From NCBI GenBank assembly GCA_002384855.1, contig DGBP01000030.1:1-64000 (forward strand): DNA of 64,000 bases. Reading direction: 5' to 3'. Under the pieces are notes generated by a model. The model was not told the origin of the DNA. It worked only from the letters and a program-made list of their open reading frames with translations, and made no database searches. The DNA comes from Nocardioidaceae bacterium UBA4001 (lineage in GTDB: Bacteria; Actinomycetota; Actinomycetes; Propionibacteriales; Nocardioidaceae). A program made the position numbers and the translations under genes. Positions within the stretch are counted from its first letter, which is position 1, and each line of letters starts with the position of its first letter. Shown piece by piece: positions 53,493 through 62,082 of the stretch.

Positions 53493-54504
53493 GCGCATCG
53501 TCGACGTCACGGCCGCCGCCGACCCGGTCGCGGCCGTCCTGGCGGCGCACGAGTGCGGCGACCTGGTCTCCGTGCGGACCTCAGGCACCACGAACGGTCC
53601 GCGGGCGGTGGTGCGTACGACGTCCTCCTGGTTCGACTCCTTCCCGCACGTCACGGAGCTGATGGCGCTCGGCGCCCGCTCACGGGTCTGGGTACCGGGA
53701 CCTGCGACGTCGACCATGAACCTCTTCGCCGCGGTGCACGCGGCCGTGGTCGGCGCAGAGGTCGCGGACACACCGGCAGGGGCGACGCACGCGGTGCTGA
53801 CCCCGGCCGTCCTCGGCCGCGCTCTCGCGCGGGGCACCACCGTCGACGGCCTGCACCTGGTCGTCGCCGGGGACCGCCTCGGCAGGGACCTGCACGACGC
53901 GGCGCTGGCCGCAGGAGCGATGCGGGTGAGCCACTACTACGGCGCCGCCGAGCTGTCGTTCGTGGCGTGGGGTGGGCACGCCGAGGACCTCCGGCCGTTC
54001 CCCGGCGTCGAGGTGGACTGCGCCACGGGCGAGGTGTGGGTGCGCTCCCGCTACGTCCTCCTCCGGTACGACGGGCCCGCCGGCCCCCTCGCCCGTCGGG
54101 GTGACGGCTTCGTGACGGTCGGCGACCGGGGACGCCTGGGGGACGGACGGCTGCGGGTCCTCGGGCGAGGGACGGAGACCGTGGTGACTGCCGGCGCAAC
54201 GGTGCTGGTGTCCGACGTCGAGACCGCTCTGGAGGCCGGCACCGGCATCCGTCCGGTCGTCCTGGGCCTCCCCCACCCCGATCTCGGCGAGGTGGTGTGC
54301 GCCGTGGTCACCTCCGACGACGTCCTCCCCGCGCTGCGGGCCGCGGCACGCCACGTCCTCGACGCGGCCCAACGCCCTCGTGTCTGGTCGGTGGTCGCCG
54401 CCCCACCGTTGACCGCGGCCGGAAAGGTGGACCGTGCAGCGCTGCGGGAGGTCGTGCTGCGGGATCGTGACCTCGGCGTGCGACGCCGTACCGTGGGCGC
54501 GTGA
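53485..54504 (+). CDS. Short acyl-CoA ligase-like protein (AMP-binding, YhfT-like)
   Basis: A 339-residue adenylating-enzyme family protein without the usual N-terminal subdomain. It begins close to the P-loop (VRTSGTTNGPRAVVRTT). It keeps the YGxxE motif in SHYYGAAELSFVAW, an acidic GD region (VGDRGRLGDGRLRVLGR), and the C-terminal lysine in TAAGKVDRAALREVV. No ATG or GTG lies in-frame before that P-loop; CTG 53485, seven bases after a GAGGAG, is the only plausible start. It overlaps the bioY end by 8 bases. In Bacillus the bioY-like yhfU is followed by such a ligase (yhfT). Substrate unknown. Confidence 0.8.
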   Translation: MSERIVDVTAAADPVAAVLAAHECGDLVSVRTSGTTNGPRAVVRTTSSWFDSFPHVTELMALGARSRVWVPGPATSTMNLFAAVHAAVVGAEVADTPAGATHAVLTPAVLGRALARGTTVDGLHLVVAGDRLGRDLHDAALAAGAMRVSHYYGAAELSFVAWGGHAEDLRPFPGVEVDCATGEVWVRSRYVLLRYDGPAGPLARRGDGFVTVGDRGRLGDGRLRVLGRGTETVVTAGATVLVSDVETALEAGTGIRPVVLGLPHPDLGEVVCAVVTSDDVLPALRAAARHVLDAAQRPRVWSVVAAPPLTAAGKVDRAALREVVLRDRDLGVRRRTVGA

Positions 54505-55634
54505 TGAGCCCGCCTGTGATCGTGGCGGCCCTGCGCACCCCGATCGGCACGTCCGGCGGGTCCCTGGCCGGAGTCGACGCGGCGGGGCTCGCTGCTCCCC
54601 TTCTCCGACGCCTCGCGGACTCGTTCCCGCGGCTGTCGGTCTCCGACGTGGTCCTCGGCAACTGCATGGGACCCGGCGGTGACGTCGCGCGCTACGCCGC
54701 CTTGGCCGCCGGTCTTCCGCCGGAGGTGCCGGGACTCACCGTGGACAGGCAGTGCGGCAGCGGCCTCGCCGCGATCGTCACAGCGGTCGCGCTGGTTCGC
54801 GACTCACCTGGTCTGGTGCTGGCCGGCGGGACCGAGTCCGTGTCGACGGCCCCGTGGCGGTTCTGGCCACCTGCCGGCCCGGACCAGGAGCCGGTCCGCT
54901 ACCAGCGGGCACCGTTCGCTCCGCCGGCCGTCGGGGACCCGGACATGGGCCTGGCCGCGGACCTGCTGGCCGCCGAGCACGGTGTGACGCGGGAGCGCCA
55001 GGACACGTACGCCGCACGCTCGCACGCGCGTGCCTGGGCTGCGCAGCAGGCAGGCGGGTACGGCCCGGAGGTGGTCCCCGTCGACGGGGTGGACCGGGAC
55101 GAACGCCCTCGGCCCGGCCTGACGGTCGAGCGGCTGGCCCGACTGCGTCCGGCGTTCCGCCCGGAGGGCACGGTGACCGCCGGCAACTCCTGCGGTGTCA
55201 ACGACGGCGCAGCCGCCGTTGCGGTCGTCGACGCGGCCACCCACGCGTCGCTGGGCGTGCCGGGCCTCCAGGTCCTGGCCACCGCCACCGTCGGGGTCGA
55301 CCCGAACCGCCCGGGCATCGGCGCGGTCCCGGCGATCCGCGCTGCTCTCGACCGGGCCGGTGTGGGCCTCGACCAGGTCGACGTCGTCGAGCTCAACGAG
55401 GCCTTCGCCGGCCAGGTGCTCGCCTGCTGCGACGACCTGGGGCTGGACCCCTCCCGGGTGTGCCCGGAGGGCGGTGCCCTGGCTCTGGGACATCCGTGGG
55501 GCGCCTCCGGCGCGGTGCTCGTCGTGCGCCTGTTCAGCCGACTGGTGCGCGCGGGGCGAGGCTCCCTCGGGTTGGCCGCGATCGCCGCGGGCGGCGGCCA
55601 GGGCGTGGCGATGGTGGTGCGGCGCGTCCCGTGA
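54504..55634 (+). CDS. Thiolase-family protein with one catalytic Cys replaced (YhfS-like)
   Basis: A 376-residue thiolase. Acyl-carrying Cys84 is in DRQCGSGLAAI, His330 in ALGHPWGASGA, and the NEAF motif at residues 298-301. The second Cys, normally in a C-x-G-G-G loop near the end, is Ala361 (AAIAAGGGQG). That Cys is the base for the condensation/cleavage step, so normal thiolase activity is doubtful. The ATG overlaps the ligase stop (ATGA). Third gene of the bioY set, like yhfS in Bacillus. Confidence 0.87.
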   Translation: MSPPVIVAALRTPIGTSGGSLAGVDAAGLAAPLLRRLADSFPRLSVSDVVLGNCMGPGGDVARYAALAAGLPPEVPGLTVDRQCGSGLAAIVTAVALVRDSPGLVLAGGTESVSTAPWRFWPPAGPDQEPVRYQRAPFAPPAVGDPDMGLAADLLAAEHGVTRERQDTYAARSHARAWAAQQAGGYGPEVVPVDGVDRDERPRPGLTVERLARLRPAFRPEGTVTAGNSCGVNDGAAAVAVVDAATHASLGVPGLQVLATATVGVDPNRPGIGAVPAIRAALDRAGVGLDQVDVVELNEAFAGQVLACCDDLGLDPSRVCPEGGALALGHPWGASGAVLVVRLFSRLVRAGRGSLGLAAIAAGGGQGVAMVVRRVP

Positions 55635-55704
55635 CGCAACGACACGGCGAGTTGCTGCCACATTCGACGTCGAAGACACGCCGGAGTCGCTAACGTCTGG
55701 AAAT

Positions 55705-57057
55705 GTGTCGACACTGTCGGACCCGGCTGACCTGACCGGTCCCACCGCTCTCGAGGGGAACACCGACTCCTCGAAGAAGCGAGTCGTCGCGTGGGCCATG
55801 TGGGACTGGGGTGCGCAGCCGTTCAACACGGTCATCACGACCTTCGTCTTCGCTGTCTACCTCACCAGCAAGAACTTCGGTGACATCAACTTCACCTCGA
55901 TGGCGTTGGCGGTCTCCACCGGGCTGGCCGGTCTCTTCGTGGCCCTCCTGGCGCCGGTCCTGGGTCAGAACTCCGACCGCTCCGGCAAGACCGTCCGCAA
56001 CCTGAAGCTCCAGACGTGGATCCTGGCTCTGCTCTCGGCCGCCCTCTTCTTCGTCAAGCCGGAGCCCGGGTTCCTCGTCCTGGGCCTGGTCCTGCTCGGT
56101 GCCGGATCGGTCGTCTCCGAGATCGCCGGGGTCAACTACAACGCCACGATCGACCAGGTCGCGACGCACCGCACGGTGGGCCGGGTGTCCGGCTTCGGCT
56201 GGGGGATGGGGTATCTCGGCGGGATCCTGGTCCTGCTGCTCATCTACTTCCTCTTCATCCAGCCCGAGACCGGCCTGTTCGGCGTCACCGACGAGGCGGC
56301 GTTGGACATCCGGGTGTCCATGCTCGTGTGCGGCCTCTGGATCGGGCTGTTCACCATCCCCGCCCTGGTCGTCCTGCGTGACCGGCCGCGACCGCCGGCC
56401 CGACGCGTGGGGGTGGTGACCTCCTACCGGTTGGTGTGGCGCTCCATCCGTGGGCTGTGGAGCACGTCCCGGCACACGGTGTACTTCCTCCTCGCGTCGG
56501 CGCTGTTCCGCGACGGACTGGCCGGCGTGTTCGCCTTCGGCGCCGTCCTCGCGGCCGGGACCTTCGGGCTGAGTGCGGGTGAGGTCATCATCTTCGGCGC
56601 GGCAGCGAACATCGTCGCCGGGCTGGCCACGATGGCGTTCGGCGCGCTCGACGACTGGATCGGCCCGAAGAAGGTCATCCTCATCTGCCTGGCGGCGCTC
56701 GTGACGCTCGGCCTGCTCATCTTCCTCCTGCACGACGGGGGCAAGTCGACGTTCTGGGTCCTCGGCCTGCTGCTCACGGTCTTCGTCGGTCCCGCCCAGG
56801 CGGCCTCCCGGAGCTTCCTCGCCCGGCTCATCCCGCAGGGCAAGAGCGGTGAGATCTTCGGCCTCTACGCCACCACGGGCCGGGTCGTCTCGTTCCTCTC
56901 CCCACTCGCCTTCGGCGCCTTCATCGCCCTGGGCGCCCTGGTGACCGGGGCGGAGAACACGCAGTACTGGGGCATCCTCGGGATCGTCCTCATCCTCGCG
57001 GCCGGCTTCGCGGTGATGCTGCCGGTGAAGGAGCACGGCGAGCACCGGATGACCTGA
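55705..57057 (+). CDS. MFS transporter, UMF1/Atg22-like
   Basis: A 450-residue twelve-helix transporter. The N-terminal motif WAMWDWGAQPFNTVITTFVF is the hallmark of Atg22-like (UMF1) permeases. Loop GQNSDRSGKTVRNLKLQTW, inner half FGWGMGYLGGILVLLLIYF, and C-terminal half ANIVAGLATMAFGALDDWIGP and LARLIPQGKSGEIFGLYAT. GTG 55705 has an AAAT leader; the preceding thiolase gene ends 70 bases upstream. Amino-acid efflux is known in yeast Atg22; the bacterial substrate is unknown. Confidence 0.88.
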   Translation: MSTLSDPADLTGPTALEGNTDSSKKRVVAWAMWDWGAQPFNTVITTFVFAVYLTSKNFGDINFTSMALAVSTGLAGLFVALLAPVLGQNSDRSGKTVRNLKLQTWILALLSAALFFVKPEPGFLVLGLVLLGAGSVVSEIAGVNYNATIDQVATHRTVGRVSGFGWGMGYLGGILVLLLIYFLFIQPETGLFGVTDEAALDIRVSMLVCGLWIGLFTIPALVVLRDRPRPPARRVGVVTSYRLVWRSIRGLWSTSRHTVYFLLASALFRDGLAGVFAFGAVLAAGTFGLSAGEVIIFGAAANIVAGLATMAFGALDDWIGPKKVILICLAALVTLGLLIFLLHDGGKSTFWVLGLLLTVFVGPAQAASRSFLARLIPQGKSGEIFGLYATTGRVVSFLSPLAFGAFIALGALVTGAENTQYWGILGIVLILAAGFAVMLPVKEHGEHRMT

Positions 57058-57106
57058 CGCGTGTGAGAATGGCGTCTCCAGTCCCGCGTCCTCGAAGGCC
57101 CCCGCC

Positions 57107-57799
57107 ATGCCCGTGATCGACATCGAGCGGGTCAGCCACACCTACGGCGAGGGTACGAGTCGTCGTACCGTCCTCCGCGACGTCACCGTCACACTGACCG
57201 AGCAGCGGATCGGGATCATCGGAGCCAACGGCTCCGGCAAGTCGACGTTCGTCCGGCTGCTCAACGGGCTGGTCGTCCCGACCCAGGGCGCGGTCACGGT
57301 CGACGGCCTCGACACCCGCCGGCACGCCCGCGAGGTGCGCCGCAGGGTCGGCTTCTGCTTCACCGACCCGGACGCGCAGATCGTGATGCCCACGGTCGCC
57401 GAGGACGTGGCCTTCGGGCTCCGCCGCCGGGGCCTGGGCAAGGCCGAGGCCGCGGCCCGGGTGCGGGAGACCCTCGAGGCGTACGGCCTCGCCGATCACG
57501 CCGACCACCCCGCCCACCTGCTCAGCGGCGGCCAGAAGCAGCTGCTGGCGCTCTCCTCGGTGCTGGTGACCGACCCCGAGGTGCTGGTGCTCGACGAGCC
57601 CACCACCCTGCTTGACCTGCGCAACGCCGCAGCCGTCCAGCGGGTCGTACGCGGGCTCCCGCACCAGGTGGTGCTGGTGACCCATCACCTCGACCTGCTC
57701 GACGGGTTCGACCGGGTGCTGGTCTTCGACGAGGCTCGGCTCGTCCACGACGGTCCCCCGCACGCGGCGGTCGAGCACTACCGGAAGCTGATGTCGTGA
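57107..57799 (+). CDS. bioM: ECF transporter ATPase BioM
   Basis: A 230-residue ABC ATPase of the CbiO/EcfA class. Walker A IGANGSGKSTFVR, Q-loop FCFTDPDAQIVMPTVAEDV (ECF-type with Q), signature LSGGQKQLLALSSVL, Walker B VLVLDEPTTLLD and switch HHLDLLD. It drives biotin import with BioN and BioY. It overlaps bioN by 4 bases and follows the MFS gene by 49 bases. Confidence 0.92.
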   Translation: MPVIDIERVSHTYGEGTSRRTVLRDVTVTLTEQRIGIIGANGSGKSTFVRLLNGLVVPTQGAVTVDGLDTRRHAREVRRRVGFCFTDPDAQIVMPTVAEDVAFGLRRRGLGKAEAAARVRETLEAYGLADHADHPAHLLSGGQKQLLALSSVLVTDPEVLVLDEPTTLLDLRNAAAVQRVVRGLPHQVVLVTHHLDLLDGFDRVLVFDEARLVHDGPPHAAVEHYRKLMS

Positions 57800-58398
57800 G
57801 CCCGCTCGGCCTGTACCGGCCCGGTGACTCGTTGCCGCACCGGCTGCCCGCAGGGTTCAAGCTCCTCCTGATGGTCGCCGCCGGCGCGACGTCGGTGTTC
57901 CTCGACCATCCCTGGCAGGGCGCGTCGGCGGTGCTCGCGGTGCTGGGCGGCTACCTGCTGGCGGGTTTCGGTCTCGGCACGGTGTGGCGCCAGGTCCGGC
58001 CGCTGGTATGGGTCCTCGGCCCGATCGCCGTGTTCCACGTCGTGCTCGGTGGGTGGGAGCAGGCCGCGGTCGTCCTCGGCCTCGTGCTCTCCCTGGTGCT
58101 CCTGGCGGCGCTGGTCACCCTGACCACGCGTACGACGGACATGGTCGACGCCGTGGTCCGTGCCCTCGGTCCGCTTCGCGTCGTCGGCGTGAACCCGGAG
58201 CGGGTGGGGCTCCTCCTCGCGCTGGGGATCCGGTCCGTCCCGGTCGTCGTCGGGCTGGCCCAGGAGGTGCGTGACGCTCAGCGGGCCCGCGGCCTGACCG
58301 CCAGCCCCCGTGCCTTCGCCGTGCCTCTGGTGGTCCGGTCGCTCCGACACGCCGACGCCCTGGGCGATGCGCTGGTCGCGCGAGGCGTCGACGACTGA
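57796..58398 (+). CDS. bioN: ECF transporter coupling membrane protein BioN
   Basis: A 200-residue EcfT-family membrane protein. It begins near YRPGDSLPHRLPAGFKLLLMVAA, a typical EcfT start, has several hydrophobic helices (VWVLGPIAVFHVVLGGWEQAA, LGLVLSLVLLAALVTLTTRT) and the coupling helix with Ala-Arg-Gly motif (ARGLTASPRAFAVPL). GTG 57796 overlaps the bioM stop. It couples BioM ATP hydrolysis to BioY. Confidence 0.9.
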   Translation: MSPLGLYRPGDSLPHRLPAGFKLLLMVAAGATSVFLDHPWQGASAVLAVLGGYLLAGFGLGTVWRQVRPLVWVLGPIAVFHVVLGGWEQAAVVLGLVLSLVLLAALVTLTTRTTDMVDAVVRALGPLRVVGVNPERVGLLLALGIRSVPVVVGLAQEVRDAQRARGLTASPRAFAVPLVVRSLRHADALGDALVARGVDD

Positions 58399-58457
58399 GG
58401 CCCGTCCGGTCTCCACGAACGTCGGATCAACGGGACCTCGACTGCACAGGCGCCGGG

Positions 58458-59093
58458 TCAGCGGGGGTCGGTGATGGTGACTGCGGCGGAGCGGGCGTCG
58501 GCGACCGCCTGGTCGAGCACCGCCCGGCGCGGCTCGGGGACGGCCAGCCACGGCTCGGTCCTGCGCGCGGCCGGCCCGGCGAGCCGGGGATCGGAGAGCA
58601 CGGCCACGACGGCGGCGTGGTCGCCGCCGCACACGAGCGCGTCCACTCCCCCGGCCTCGAGGACCAGGATCCGGTGCGCGTGGTCGGCGGCCGCCTCGTA
58701 GGCCTGGCGCGCCTGGTTGTCACGGCGGCGGGCGAACCGCTGCTGGCTCTGGCCGCCGGCCTTGGTGCGACCTTGCACGTGCCGCTGGCCGACCTTCGAG
58801 GCCCACGGCTCCGGCCCGGTGCCGAAGGCCACGGCGAAGCCGCCCTTGCGGACGAGCAGGACGCCCCAGCGCACCGGCTCGCCCACGGCGTCGGCGAAGG
58901 AAGTCACGTGGGGAGGGCCGTCGTACTCCCGGGCGAACGGAAGGGCCGCCTCGGCGACGGCTCCGTCGGGAGCGGTCGCGACGAGGCGGCCTCGCTGCAC
59001 GGCCAGCCCGGGGTCCCCGTGACGGGTCCCGAAGTTCTCGAACCACCGCACGACGCGCTCGGCAGGCACGAGCACCGTGCGGGAACCGCTCAC
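58458..59093 (-). CDS. acVLRF1-type peptidyl-tRNA hydrolase (Vms1/release-factor-like)
   Basis: A 211-residue actinobacterial Vms1-like release-factor-1 homologue. The GGQ-like motif is at residues 113-121 (GGQSQQRFA), followed by RRRDNQARQAYEAAAD, and the fold has the mixed alpha/beta pattern of the family (ILVLEAGGVDALVCGGDH). Vms1-like enzymes release nascent chains from stalled ribosomes by cleaving peptidyl-tRNA. It starts one base after sufT and ends the suf operon. Known family, unusual context. Confidence 0.82.
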   Translation of the reverse strand: MSGSRTVLVPAERVVRWFENFGTRHGDPGLAVQRGRLVATAPDGAVAEAALPFAREYDGPPHVTSFADAVGEPVRWGVLLVRKGGFAVAFGTGPEPWASKVGQRHVQGRTKAGGQSQQRFARRRDNQARQAYEAAADHAHRILVLEAGGVDALVCGGDHAAVVAVLSDPRLAGPAARRTEPWLAVPEPRRAVLDQAVADARSAAVTITDPR

Positions 59094-59094
59094 C

Positions 59095-59463
59095 TCAGAC
59101 GTTGAAGCCCAGGGCGCGCAGCATCTCGCGGCCGTCGTCGGTGATCTTGTCCGGGCCCCACGGCGGCATCCACACCCAGTTGATGTGCACGCCGTTGACG
59201 AGGCCCTCGAGCGCCTGCTCCGTCTGGTCGGTGATGACGTCGGTCAGCGGACAGGCCGCGGAGGTCAGCGTCATGTCGATGACAGCGCTCCTGTCCTCCT
59301 CCACGTGCACGCCGTAGACGAGCCCGAGGTCCACGACGTTGATGCCGAGCTCGGGGTCGACGACGTCCTTCATCGCCTCGGTGACGTCGTCCTCGGTCAC
59401 CGTCGAGGTGCCCCCACTCGTGAGGTCCACCTCGGGCAGGTCGCTGGTGTTGGCGTCGGTCAT
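59095..59463 (-). CDS. sufT: SufT (MIP18/DUF59) Fe-S assembly factor
   Basis: A 122-residue DUF59 protein: VTEDDVTEAMKDVVDPELGI, VVDLGLVYGVHVEED, MTLTSAACPLTDVITDQT with the Cys characteristic of SufT, and a final WMPPWGPDKITDDGREML. It assists Fe-S cluster delivery. ATG overlaps the sufU stop (ATGA). In actinobacteria it is usual in suf operons. Confidence 0.92.
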   Translation of the reverse strand: MTDANTSDLPEVDLTSGGTSTVTEDDVTEAMKDVVDPELGINVVDLGLVYGVHVEEDRSAVIDMTLTSAACPLTDVITDQTEQALEGLVNGVHINWVWMPPWGPDKITDDGREMLRALGFNV

Positions 59464-59978
59464 GCTTGCTCCTTCGGTTGCGTCCGGGCGTCGTCACCGG
59501 CCGGGGTGTCATCGGACCGTCCGGCCTCGCCGAGAACCCGGGATGTCGCGTCCTTCCACGCCATCCAGGACAGAAGTGCGCACTTCACGCGCGCGGGGAA
59601 CTTGGCCACGCCCGCGAAGGCGATGCCGTCCTCGAGCACCTCCTCGTCGGGCTCGACGGCTCCACGGCCCTGCATGAGGGTTTGGAAGTCGTCGAGGACC
59701 GAGAGCGCCTCGGTGACGGTCTTGCCGATCACCAGGTCGGTCATCACCGAGGTGGACGCCTGGCTGATCGAGCAGCCCTCCGCGGCGTAGGAGACGTCCT
59801 CCACGACGGCATCCTCGCCGGTCCCGGAGAGGTGGACCCGCAGGGTGACCTCGTCGCCGCACGTGGGGTTCACGTGATGCACCTCGGCCTCGTAGGGCTC
59901 GCGGAGACCTGCGTTCAGCGGGTTCTTGTAGTGGTCCAGGATGATCTCCTGGTAGAGCGTGTCGAGGTCCTGGCTCAT
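59460..59978 (-). CDS. sufU: SufU, cysteine-desulfurase sulfur acceptor
   Basis: A 172-residue IscU-like SufU. It starts DLDTLYQEIILDHYKNPLNAG. Cys40 (NPTCGDEVTL, with Asp42), Cys69 (EGCSISQAS) and Cys133 (VKCALLSW) are the zinc/sulfur ligands. The stretch GRGAVEPDEEVLEDGI is the insertion characteristic of SufU compared with IscU. It takes sulfur from SufS. ATG 59978 follows the sufS stop by one base. Confidence 0.93.
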   Translation of the reverse strand: MSQDLDTLYQEIILDHYKNPLNAGLREPYEAEVHHVNPTCGDEVTLRVHLSGTGEDAVVEDVSYAAEGCSISQASTSVMTDLVIGKTVTEALSVLDDFQTLMQGRGAVEPDEEVLEDGIAFAGVAKFPARVKCALLSWMAWKDATSRVLGEAGRSDDTPAGDDARTQPKEQA

Positions 59979-59979
59979 G

Positions 59980-61236
59980 TCAGTCCACCTTGAAGTACTT
60001 CTTGGTGTACTCCAACCCCTCGATGAGTGCGTCGATCTCCTGCGGCGTCGTGTAGAGGTACGACGACGCGCGGGTGGAGCTCTGGACGCCGTACCTCTTG
60101 TGGGCCGGCTTCGCGCAGTGGTGCCCCGCACGGACCGCGATGCCGAGCGAGTCGAGCACCTGGCTCACGTCGTGCGGGTGCACGCCGTCGATCTCGAAGG
60201 AGATCGCCCCACCGCGGTGCTCGGCGTCGACCGGGCCGAGAATCGTCAACCCGTCGATCCGGGTCATCTGCTCCAGCGCGTAGCGGGTGATCGTCTCCTC
60301 GTGCGCCCGGATCCGGTCCATGCCGACCGCCGACACGTAGTCGATCGCCACGCCCAGCCCGATCGCCTCCACGATCGGCGGGGTGCCGGCCTCGAACTTG
60401 TGCGGGATGCCGGCGTACGTCGACCGCTCCATCGACACGGTGGCGATCATCTCGCCGCCGCCGAGGAACGGAGGCAGCTGCTCGAGCAGCTCACGCCTGC
60501 CCCACAGCACACCGATCCCGGTGGGGCCGACGACCTTGTGGCCGGTGAAGACCAGGAAGTCCGCGCCCGACTCGACCACGTCGACCGGCATCTGCGGCAC
60601 GGCCTGCGACGCGTCGACGACCACCACCGCCCTCACCTCGTGGGCGCGGTCGGCGATCTGCCGGACCGGGTTGACGGTGCCGAGCATGTTCGACACCCAC
60701 GTCAGGGACACCACCTTGGTGCGCTCGGTGATGAGGTCGTCGATGTTGGACAGGTCCAGCCGGCCGTCGTCGGTGAGCCCGAACCAGCGCAGGGTCGCGC
60801 CCTTGCGCTCGGTGAGGAACTGCCACGGGACGATGTTGGAGTGGTGCTCCATCTCGGTGATGACGACCTCGTCGCCCTCCCCGATCTCCAGCGGCCCACG
60901 GGCCCACGACAGCGTGCTCGCGACCAGGTTGAGCGCCTCGGAGGCGTTCTTGGTGAAGATCACCTCGTCGCGCGAGGGAGCGTGGATGAACGCCGCGACC
61001 TTGTCGCGGGCCTCCTCGAACGCCGCCGAGGACTCCGCGCCGAGCTGGTGCATGGCGCGGGCGATGTTCGCGTTGTGCCGCTCGAGGTGGTCGACCATCG
61101 AGTCGATGACGACCTGCGGCTTCTGCGAGGTGTTCGCGCTGTCGAGGTACACCAGCGGGCGTCCGTCCGCGAGCGTGCGCGACAGGATCGGGAAGTCCTT
61201 GCGGATCACCTCGAGGTCCGGAAGCAGACCTTCCAT
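59980..61236 (-). CDS. sufS: SufS cysteine desulfurase
   Basis: A 418-residue class-II desulfurase using PLP. The PLP lysine is in FTGHKVVGPTGIG, the active Cys374 in VRAGHHCAKPAHKRYG, and Asp/His around VVVDASQAVPQMPVDV hold the cofactor. It splits cysteine into alanine and persulfide and passes sulfur to SufU. Next gene (sufU) is one base downstream; sufC ends 34 bases upstream. Confidence 0.94.
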   Translation of the reverse strand: MEGLLPDLEVIRKDFPILSRTLADGRPLVYLDSANTSQKPQVVIDSMVDHLERHNANIARAMHQLGAESSAAFEEARDKVAAFIHAPSRDEVIFTKNASEALNLVASTLSWARGPLEIGEGDEVVITEMEHHSNIVPWQFLTERKGATLRWFGLTDDGRLDLSNIDDLITERTKVVSLTWVSNMLGTVNPVRQIADRAHEVRAVVVVDASQAVPQMPVDVVESGADFLVFTGHKVVGPTGIGVLWGRRELLEQLPPFLGGGEMIATVSMERSTYAGIPHKFEAGTPPIVEAIGLGVAIDYVSAVGMDRIRAHEETITRYALEQMTRIDGLTILGPVDAEHRGGAISFEIDGVHPHDVSQVLDSLGIAVRAGHHCAKPAHKRYGVQSSTRASSYLYTTPQEIDALIEGLEYTKKYFKVD

Positions 61237-61270
61237 CTCAATCTCCTATCGCGCCGACGCCGGTCACGGC

Positions 61271-62029
61271 TCAGACCGCTGCGCGGACGTACTTGTCGTA
61301 GCCCTCGGCCTCGAGCTGCTCGGCGAGCTCGGGCCCGCCCTGCTCGGCGATCTTGCCGTCGACGAAGACATGCACGAAGTCGGGCTTGATGTAGCGGAGG
61401 ATGCGCGTGTAGTGGGTGATCAGCAGCACGCCGCGGTCACCCTGCTCGCGGAACCGGTTGACGCCCTCGGACACGATCTTGAGCGCGTCGATGTCGAGGC
61501 CGGAGTCGGTCTCGTCGAGCACCGCGACCTTGGGGTTGAGCAGCTCGAGCTGGACGATCTCGTGGCGCTTCTTCTCACCGCCGGAGAAGCCCTCGTTGAC
61601 GTTGCGCTGAGCCATGGTGGTGTCCATGGCGACCTTCTCCATGGCTGCGTTGACGTCCTTGATCCAGGTGCGCAGCTTGGGTGCCTGGCCCTCGATCGCG
61701 GTCTTCGCGGTGCGCAGGAAGTTCGCGACGGACACGCCGGGGACCTCGACGGGGTACTGCATCGCGAGGAACAGACCGGCGCGGGCGCGCTCGTCGACGC
61801 TCATCGCGAGGACGTCCACGCCGTCGAGGGTCACCGAGCCGCTGGTGACGGTGTACTTCGGGTGACCGGCGATCGAGTAGGCCAGCGTGGACTTGCCCGA
61901 GCCGTTGGGGCCCATGATCGCGTGCGTCTCGCCGTCCTTGATGGTCAGGTCGACGCCCTTGAGGATCTCCTTCGGGCCGTTCTCGGTGTCGACGCTGACG
62001 TGCAGGTCGCGGATCTCCAGGGTTGCCAT
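61271..62029 (-). CDS. sufC: SufC ATPase
   Basis: A 252-residue ABC-type ATPase: Walker A IMGPNGSGKSTLAYS, signature FSGGEKKRHEIVQL, Walker B VAVLDETDSGLD. The NEGFSGGEKKR segment is typical of SufC. It forms SufBC2D, the scaffold for Fe-S assembly. sufD and sufB lie upstream in the operon. Confidence 0.94.
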   Translation of the reverse strand: MATLEIRDLHVSVDTENGPKEILKGVDLTIKDGETHAIMGPNGSGKSTLAYSIAGHPKYTVTSGSVTLDGVDVLAMSVDERARAGLFLAMQYPVEVPGVSVANFLRTAKTAIEGQAPKLRTWIKDVNAAMEKVAMDTTMAQRNVNEGFSGGEKKRHEIVQLELLNPKVAVLDETDSGLDIDALKIVSEGVNRFREQGDRGVLLITHYTRILRYIKPDFVHVFVDGKIAEQGGPELAEQLEAEGYDKYVRAAV

Positions 62030-62082
62030 GTCTTCGTTCTCCGTGTCGTTGTCGTCGAAATTCTGGGGCGCCGGGCGCCGGG

